Below, piece after piece: positions 55,784 to 64,000 of a stretch of DNA of 64,000 nt. The stretch is from Amycolatopsis sp. WQ 127309 (GTDB taxonomy: Bacteria; Actinomycetota; Actinomycetes; Mycobacteriales; Pseudonocardiaceae). Each line of letters begins with the position of its first letter. Within the stretch, counting starts at the first letter, position 1. The stretch spans positions 5,655,001 to 5,719,000 of the forward strand of contig NZ_CP095481.1 of assembly GCF_023023025.1 (NCBI RefSeq), read 5' to 3'. The notes under the pieces were generated by a model. The model was not told the DNA's origin, did no database searches, and saw only the letters and a program-made list of their open reading frames with translations. Position numbers and translations under genes: made by a program.

Positions 55784-56937
55784 CGCTGACGACCGGCATC
55801 GAGCGGCTCCGGATCCGGAACTACCGGGTACTCCGGGACGTCGAGCTGGACGGCCTGACGGCGGTGACGGCGCTGCTGGGCCCGAACGGCAGCGGAAAGT
55901 CCACGGTCTTCGACGCCCTGGACTTCCTGGCCGAGTCGCTCCGTGGCGGGCTCCGCTCGACATGGGACGAGCGCGGGGGTGCCACCGACATCGTTACTCA
56001 CGGCGCGGCCGGTCCCGTCGAGATCGAACTGACCTGCCGCATCGTGAACGCGGTGGGTGTGTACCGGCTCGTCATCGAGCACGATGATGACGAGCCGGTC
56101 GTGGCGGAGGAGAAGCTGACCTGGCAGCCGGAGGGTGCCGAGGCTCCTTACGACCTACTGCGCTTCCAGCGGGGAGTGGGCGGAGTCGATCGTGCTTCCG
56201 CGTGGAAGACCTTCGACCTGTCCGGCCCCGACCTGCTCGGCGTGAGCGTGGTGAGCCAGCTCGCCGGCGACGCCGAGATCCAGAGATTCCACCGGTTCGT
56301 AACCGGGATTCGCCTCTCGGACCTGAATCTTGACGCAATGCGCAAAGGTGCGAGGGACGACAAGACGTCCCGGCTCAAGCCTGATGGCCAGAACGTGGGG
56401 GCCATCGTCCGGCGCCTCCGCGACGGGCTCCCTCGCGAATGGGAGGCCATCCGAGCTTCGCTGCGGAAATACGTCCCGGGATTCGAAGACATCGAACCGT
56501 TCCAGCAGGGCAACGGCGCCTGGATCGTTCGGTTGCGCGAGCAGGGCAAGGAAGACCTCATCGCCCCGGAGAACATCTCCGACGGCACGCTGCTGCTGCT
56601 CGGCTACCTGGTGGCCTTGCGCACGACTGCCTCGGTTCTTCTCATCGAGGAGCCGGAGAACCAGGTCCACCCGCGCCTCCACTATTCGCTCGCCGAAGAC
56701 GCGCGCGGTGCGCGAGCCGACCAGGTCATCATCGCGACTCACGCGCCTCGCTTCGTCGATGCGTTGCGGCCGGACGAGGTCTGGACGTTCGACCGGGGAC
56801 ACGACGGCTACGCCGAGGTCAAACGAGCCTCCGACGAAGCGGGCGTCGTCCGCATGGTCGAGTCCGGGGGAGCACTCGGCGATCTGTGGACCGAGGGGTA
56901 CTTCCGGTTCGGCGACCCGCTCGGGGAGCGCCCGTGA
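55780..56937 (+). CDS. AAA ATPase (SMC/ABC-like, OLD/AbiLi-type) between carA and carB
   Basis: 385 residues. Walker A LLGPNGSGKSTVFDAL (about 33-48); the ABC-like segment PENISDGTLLLLGYLVAL (about 267-284); Walker B SVLLIEEPENQVHPRLH (about 287-303); and a terminal His in IATHAPRFVDALRP. This is the AAA_21/AAA_15 type found in OLD, RloA and Abi systems. The gene is joined to carA and to the DUF4276 gene by 4-nt overlaps (GTGA each). Codon third positions are visibly less GC-rich than in carA and carB (for example aat, ctt, gca, aaa within 56320-56350), a sign of later arrival. Best guess: ATPase half of a two-gene antiphage module; no experimental basis here. Confidence 0.85.
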   Translation: MTLTTGIERLRIRNYRVLRDVELDGLTAVTALLGPNGSGKSTVFDALDFLAESLRGGLRSTWDERGGATDIVTHGAAGPVEIELTCRIVNAVGVYRLVIEHDDDEPVVAEEKLTWQPEGAEAPYDLLRFQRGVGGVDRASAWKTFDLSGPDLLGVSVVSQLAGDAEIQRFHRFVTGIRLSDLNLDAMRKGARDDKTSRLKPDGQNVGAIVRRLRDGLPREWEAIRASLRKYVPGFEDIEPFQQGNGAWIVRLREQGKEDLIAPENISDGTLLLLGYLVALRTTASVLLIEEPENQVHPRLHYSLAEDARGARADQVIIATHAPRFVDALRPDEVWTFDRGHDGYAEVKRASDEAGVVRMVESGGALGDLWTEGYFRFGDPLGERP

Positions 56938-57544
56938 CCGTTCTCGCTCCCAGCCGCCTCGAAGTGCTCGTCGAGGAACCGTCCGCGGAAGAGGCGCTGA
57001 AAACTCTTCTCCCGAAGATCGTTCCCGGTATCGCCTTCGAGATCATTCCCTTCAACGGGAAGAGCGATCTGCTGCGCAAGCTGCCCGTCCGGCTCCGGGA
57101 CTACACGTACTACTGGGCCGAAACGGGCCTGCGGATCGTGGTCCTGCTCGACCGGGATGACGACGACTGCGCCGAGCTCAAGAACCGTCTTGTCGAGATC
57201 GCGCGCGAAGCGGGGCTGCCCGCTGACGCGACGCTGTTCCGCATCGTGATCGAGGAACTCGAAGCGTGGTTTCTCGGCGACGTGCCCGCGCTGCACGCGG
57301 CCTACCCCAAGGTGCCTCCGAGCCTGGGAAGCCAGACGAAGTTCCGCGACCCGGAGAACGTCTCCGGCGGTGCGTGGGAGGGCTTGGAGCACGTGCTGCA
57401 GAAGCACGGCTACCACCGGAAGGGCCTCCAGAAGGTCCGGGCGGCGAGCGAGATCGCGCCCCACATGGACATCGAGAACAACCGATCCAAGAGCTTTCAG
57501 GTCTTCCGCGACGGTCTGCGGCGCCTGGTGAAAGAAGGAAACTG

Positions 57545-57545
<1 letters not shown>
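56934..57545 (+). CDS. DUF4276 / RloB-like TOPRIM-type protein between carA and carB
   Basis: 203 residues. Acidic residues are arranged as in TOPRIM nucleases: Glu14-Glu15 in [11 protein letters not shown] (compare VEGxxE), an Asp cluster at 73-78 in [14 protein letters not shown], and [10 protein letters not shown] at 107-116. The DUF4276 family usually accompanies an AAA ATPase like the one before it, and such pairs occur in lists of abortive-infection modules (AbiL-like). The C-terminal half is basic ([15 protein letters not shown]). GTG 56934 overlaps the ATPase stop, and the stop shares a base with the carB start (TGATG). Nuclease action is inferred. Confidence 0.82.
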
Positions 57546-60855
<3,310 letters not shown>

Positions 60856-60859
<4 letters not shown>

Positions 60860-61704
60860 GCGCCCAGGAGAGGTTCGGGGCGCGGCTGGCGAAGGCCGTC
60901 GCGGCCCGCGGTCCGCTGTGCGCCGGGATCGACCCGCACCCGGGCCTCATCGAGGCCTGGGGGCTCCCGGTGGACGTCTCGGGCCTGGAACGGTTCGCGC
61001 TGTCCGCCACCGAGGTCCTGGCGGCGCACACGGCGATCGTGAAGCCGCAGTCGGCGTTCTTCGAAAGTTTCGGCGCCGCGGGTGTCCGGGTGCTGGAACG
61101 GGTGGTGGAAACGGCGCGCGAAGCCGGCGCGCTGGTGCTGCTGGACGTCAAGCGCGGCGACATCGGCTCCACGATGGCGGCCTACACGGCCGCGTACGTG
61201 GCCGACGGCGCGGCCATCGCGGCGGACGCGATCACCGTTTCGCCGTACCTCGGGTTCGGCTCTTTGGCCCAATGCGCGGAGACGGCGGTGTCCGCGGGGC
61301 GCGGCGTCTTCGTGCTTGCGCGAACTTCGAACCCGGAAGCGGCGGCCGTGCAGAACGCGCGGCTGCCCGACGGACGCACCGTGGCACAGGGAATCGTCGA
61401 TTCCGCGGCGGCGTTCAACGACGGAGCGGAGCCGTTCGGCGATGTGGGCGTCGTCGTCGGCGCGACGGTTTCGCCGGGCGAACTCGATCTCTCGCGGCTC
61501 CACGGACCCGTGCTGGCGCCCGGTTTCGGGGCCCAGGGAGCCACTGTGGCCGATTTGCGGGCCCTTTTCGGCCCGGAACTGCCTGGTGTGTTGCCCGCAT
61601 CGTCCCGTGACCTGCTGCGTCACGGACCGGAGCAACCCGCTTTGCGCCAAGCGGTCGAACGTGTCGCCGAACTGCTGGCCGACCCGCAGGAAAACGGCCA
61701 ATAG
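60856..61704 (+). CDS. pyrF: Orotidine 5'-phosphate decarboxylase (type 2)
   Basis: 282 residues, last step to UMP. Long actinobacterial form with catalytic Lys/Asp in [16 protein letters not shown] (about 95-110), [18 protein letters not shown] at the start, and phosphate-binding [18 protein letters not shown] 60856 overlaps carB. Last gene of the pyr operon. Confidence 0.96.
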
Positions 61705-61758
61705 CAGGCCTCGGAAGCGGGTCCCACCAGCCACCCCCGCATTGTGGCCGGTGCTCAC

Positions 61759-61785
61759 GGGTGGGTACCGTCGCGTCACCCACCC
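61759..61785 (+). terminator. Hairpin after pyrF
   Basis: GGGTGGGT (61759-61766) pairs exactly with ACCCACCC (61778-61785) around an 11-nt loop, 54 nt after the pyrF stop and 26 nt before mihF. Confidence 0.5.
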
Positions 61786-61811
61786 AGATTTGAGAACTAC
61801 CGGAGGAAAAC

Positions 61812-62129
61812 GTGGCACTTCCCCAGCTGACAGAGGAACAGCGCGCTGCGGCGCTGGAGAAGGCCGCCGCTGCTCGCAAGATCCGTGCTGAGCTGAAGGA
61901 GCGGCTGAAGCGGGGCGGTACCACTCTGGTCGACGTGCTGAAGCAGGCCGAGGAGAACGAAGTCCTCGGCAAGATGAAGGTTTCGGCTCTGCTCGAGGCC
62001 CTTCCGGGCGTCGGCAAGGTCCGCGCTCAGCAGACCATGGAACGACTGGAGATCGCCCCCAGCCGTCGTCTCCGCGGCCTCGGCGACCGGCAGCGCAAGG
62101 CGCTGCTGGCCGAGTTCAGCGGCGAGTGA
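61812..62129 (+). CDS. mihF: Actinobacterial integration host factor (mIHF/sIHF)
   Basis: 105 residues. Nucleoid protein binding DNA by a helix-two-turn-helix: [20 protein letters not shown] (about 57-76) and [20 protein letters not shown]. The N-terminal helix is charged ([20 protein letters not shown]). Start GTG 61812 has GGAGGAAAAC upstream. It overlaps gmk by 4 nt; the run mihF-gmk-rpoZ-coaBC is the standard actinobacterial order. Confidence 0.96.
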   Translation: MALPQLTEEQRAAALEKAAAARKIRAELKERLKRGGTTLVDVLKQAEENEVLGKMKVSALLEALPGVGKVRAQQTMERLEIAPSRRLRGLGDRQRKALLAEFSGE

Positions 62130-62794
62130 ACGGCGCCGGTCGTGACTACCCGGTGAGCCGGGACGCCGACCGCGGCAGTGAGCCGGTGGCGGGGGACATC
62201 CCCCGGCACCGGCTCACCGTCGTATCGGGGCCGTCCGGGGTCGGGAAGTCGAGTGTGGTGGGCGAACTGCGGAAGCTGGAGCCCGACATCTACTTCAGCG
62301 TTTCGGTCACCACGCGCAAGCCGCGTCCCGGCGAGATCGACGGGGCGCACTACCACTTCGTCGATCGCGTCGAATTCGACGCGATGGTCGCCGAGGGCCG
62401 GCTGCTGGAATGGGCCGAGTTCGCGGGCAACTGCTACGGCACCCCGCGCGAGCCCGTCGAGAAGGCGCTCGCCGACGGCCGGCCGGCGATCCTGGAGATC
62501 GAACTCCAGGGGGCCCGTCAGGTCCGCGTGGCGATGCCGGAGGCCCGGCTCGTGATGCTGATGCCGCCGTCGTGGGAGGAACTGGTCGGCCGGCTCACCG
62601 GGCGCGGCACCGAGAGCGAGGCCGCGGTGCAGACCCGGCTGGCGGAAGCGGAGCGTGAGCTGGCCGCCGCCGGGGAGTTCGACGAGCGCCTCGTCAACGC
62701 CGACGTGCGAGAGGCCGCTGAGCACTTGCTAAGCTTGATTACCGGTGCGCAGTTTGCCGCCGGTAGACCAGAGGATTCGGAGCACCACGAGTGA
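62126..62794 (+). CDS. gmk: Guanylate kinase
   Basis: 222 residues. Phosphorylates GMP to GDP. P-loop [14 protein letters not shown] (about 32-45), GMP-binding [20 protein letters not shown], and lid region [14 protein letters not shown] 62126 overlaps mihF; an internal GTG near 62186 would remove a non-conserved 20-residue lead, so the true start might be there. The stop overlaps rpoZ. Confidence 0.95.
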   Translation: MNGAGRDYPVSRDADRGSEPVAGDIPRHRLTVVSGPSGVGKSSVVGELRKLEPDIYFSVSVTTRKPRPGEIDGAHYHFVDRVEFDAMVAEGRLLEWAEFAGNCYGTPREPVEKALADGRPAILEIELQGARQVRVAMPEARLVMLMPPSWEELVGRLTGRGTESEAAVQTRLAEAERELAAAGEFDERLVNADVREAAEHLLSLITGAQFAAGRPEDSEHHE

Positions 62795-63060
62795 CGACTC
62801 AGGCGACCCTGCACGAAGAGCTCGAGGGCATCACCAACCCGCCGATCGACGACCTCCTCGAGAAGGTCAGCTCGAAGTACGCGCTGGTGATCTACTCGGC
62901 CAAGCGTGCCCGCCAGATCAACGACTACTACGCCCAGCTGGGCGAGGGCCTGCTCGAGTACGTCGGCCCGCTCGTCGAGCCGGGCCCGCGCGAGAAGCCG
63001 CTCTCGATCGCGCTGCGCGAGATCCACGGTGGCCTGCTCGAGCACACCGAGGGTGAGTAA
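62791..63060 (+). CDS. rpoZ: RNA polymerase omega subunit
   Basis: 89 residues. Conserved [20 protein letters not shown] and [20 protein letters not shown]. In actinobacteria it aids RNA polymerase assembly. GTG 62791 overlaps gmk (GTGA), and the next gene starts 8 nt before its stop. Confidence 0.96.
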   Translation: MTTQATLHEELEGITNPPIDDLLEKVSSKYALVIYSAKRARQINDYYAQLGEGLLEYVGPLVEPGPREKPLSIALREIHGGLLEHTEGE

Positions 63061-64000
63061 CCCCCGCGTCGTCCTGGGCGTGGGCGGCGGCATCGCCGCC
63101 TACAAGGCCTGTGAGGTCCTGCGCGGACTGACCGAATCCGGTCACGACGTCCGCGTGGTACCCACCGAAGCCGCGCTGAACTTCGTCGGCGCGGCCACCT
63201 TCGAAGCCCTCTCCGGCCACCCGGTGCACACCGGCGTGTTCACCGAGGTGCCCGAGGTGCAGCACGTCCGCGTCGGCAAGGAGGCCGACCTCGTCATCGT
63301 CGTCCCGGCCACCGCGAACCTGCTCGCGAAGGCCGCCCACGGCATCGCGGACGACCTGCTGACGAACACCCTGCTCACCGCCCGGTGCCCGATCGCCTTC
63401 TTCCCGGCGATGCACACCGAGATGTGGGAGCACCCGGCGACCCGCGACAACGTCGCGCTGCTGCGGTCCCGCGGCCTGGTGGTCGCCGAGCCCGACTCCG
63501 GCCGGCTGACCGGCGTCGACACCGGCAAGGGCCGGCTGGCGAACCCCGCCGAAATCGTCGATCTCGCCCGGCTGCTGCTGGCCAAACCCGGCGCCCTGCC
63601 GCGCGACCTCGAGGGCGTCCGCGTCGTCGTCTCAGCCGGTGGGACGCGGGAGCCGCTGGACCCGGTCCGCTACCTGGGCAACCGCTCGTCCGGCAAGCAG
63701 GGCTACGCGCTGGCCCGCGTCGCCGCGCAGCGCGGCGCCGAGGTCACCCTGGTCGCGGCGCACACGGTCGCGCTGCCGGACCCGGCGGGGAGCGCCGTGA
63801 AGCACGTGTCGACCGCCGAGGAGATGCGGGTCGCGGTGCACGAGGCGGCCGCTTCGGCCGACGTCGTCGTGATGGCCGCCGCCGTCGCCGACTTCCGGCC
63901 GGCGAACCGGGCCGAGGTCAAGATCAAGAAGTCCGACGACCGGCCGGACCCGGTCATCACCCTGGACCGCAACGCCGACATCCTCGCCGAGCTGGTGCGG
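63053..64000 (+). CDS. coaBC: Bifunctional CoaBC (3' end outside window)
   Basis: 316 residues are visible from GTG 63053 ([20 protein letters not shown]); the frame is still open at the right edge. The N-terminal CoaC half decarboxylates 4'-phosphopantothenoylcysteine with FMN: His in [20 protein letters not shown], then [18 protein letters not shown] (family PXMNxxMW; here Asn is His). The CoaB half, which joins cysteine to phosphopantothenate using CTP, begins near residue 190 with [20 protein letters not shown] and [12 protein letters not shown]. About 85 residues are missing. Confidence 0.95.
   Translation, partial: MSNPRVVLGVGGGIAAYKACEVLRGLTESGHDVRVVPTEAALNFVGAATFEALSGHPVHTGVFTEVPEVQHVRVGKEADLVIVVPATANLLAKAAHGIADDLLTNTLLTARCPIAFFPAMHTEMWEHPATRDNVALLRSRGLVVAEPDSGRLTGVDTGKGRLANPAEIVDLARLLLAKPGALPRDLEGVRVVVSAGGTREPLDPVRYLGNRSSGKQGYALARVAAQRGAEVTLVAAHTVALPDPAGSAVKHVSTAEEMRVAVHEAAASADVVVMAAAVADFRPANRAEVKIKKSDDRPDPVITLDRNADILAELVR

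Overview
The window is chromosomal DNA of a very GC-rich, GTG-start-loving actinomycete. The best fit is the Pseudonocardiaceae, probably Amycolatopsis or a close relative. Support comes from a BldD orthologue, an actinobacterial integration host factor, a PyrR-led pyr operon, the order pepQ-efp-nusB-bldD-pyrR, an Rv2578c-type radical SAM protein, an ATP-type SOS box, a B-4DMT membrane protein, and intergenic stretches built of degenerate GC-rich repeats. I assign the genus by overall impression and not by a marker gene. No rRNA, tRNA, CRISPR array, insertion sequence or prophage was seen.

Layout. 1-2723: the right end of a siderophore locus, an IucA/IucC synthetase running in from the left edge and a coupled glutamine-synthetase-like ligase. 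2788-10553: sthA, an SOS-box-preceded radical SAM gene carrying an intein inside its iron-sulfur motif, a MerB-like protein, aspS and a leaderless APH-like gene. 10554-11692: about 1.1 kb with no convincing gene and 21-bp repeats. 11693-15259: GDSL hydrolase, metallophosphoesterase, and a TetR-P450 pair behind a palindrome. 15391-20837: rarA, a Tat-exported phosphatase, a VOC protein, a beta-hydroxyacid dehydrogenase and an antisense-overlapping class II synthetase-like gene. 20976-27916: DUF948, DUF6167, alaS, ruvX, mltG and aroE, a common actinobacterial run. 27975-33890: GrpB-methyltransferase fusion, a TetR/membrane-protein pair with twin operators, a hydroxyacid dehydrogenase and two hydrolases.

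33972-37234 is a split GlcNAc/glucose-type PTS: gntR, EIIC and HPr on the minus strand, EIIB and EIIA on the plus strand, with a DasR-like (dre) palindrome between them. 37310-40201 holds a Rieske protein, an ECF sigma/anti-sigma pair with a membrane partner, and a prepilin peptidase. 40497-44664 is the shikimate operon aroC-aroK-aroB-aroQ, ending in a GNAT-VOC fusion. 44665-45631 is repetitive non-coding DNA. Next come a GH43-like lipoprotein, the B-4DMT protein with a repeat-rich tail, pepQ, efp, nusB and bldD.

51330-61785 is the pyrimidine operon: pyrR (with a PyrR-binding motif beside its ribosome binding site), pyrB, pyrC, a membrane protein, carA, then two foreign-looking genes (AAA ATPase plus DUF4276/TOPRIM-like), then carB and pyrF. 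These two genes sit between the two subunits of carbamoyl-phosphate synthetase with 4-nt and 1-nt overlaps, so they are locked into an essential operon. They resemble two-gene phage-defence modules and are the most interesting item in the window. The window ends with mihF, gmk, rpoZ and the first 316 codons of coaBC.
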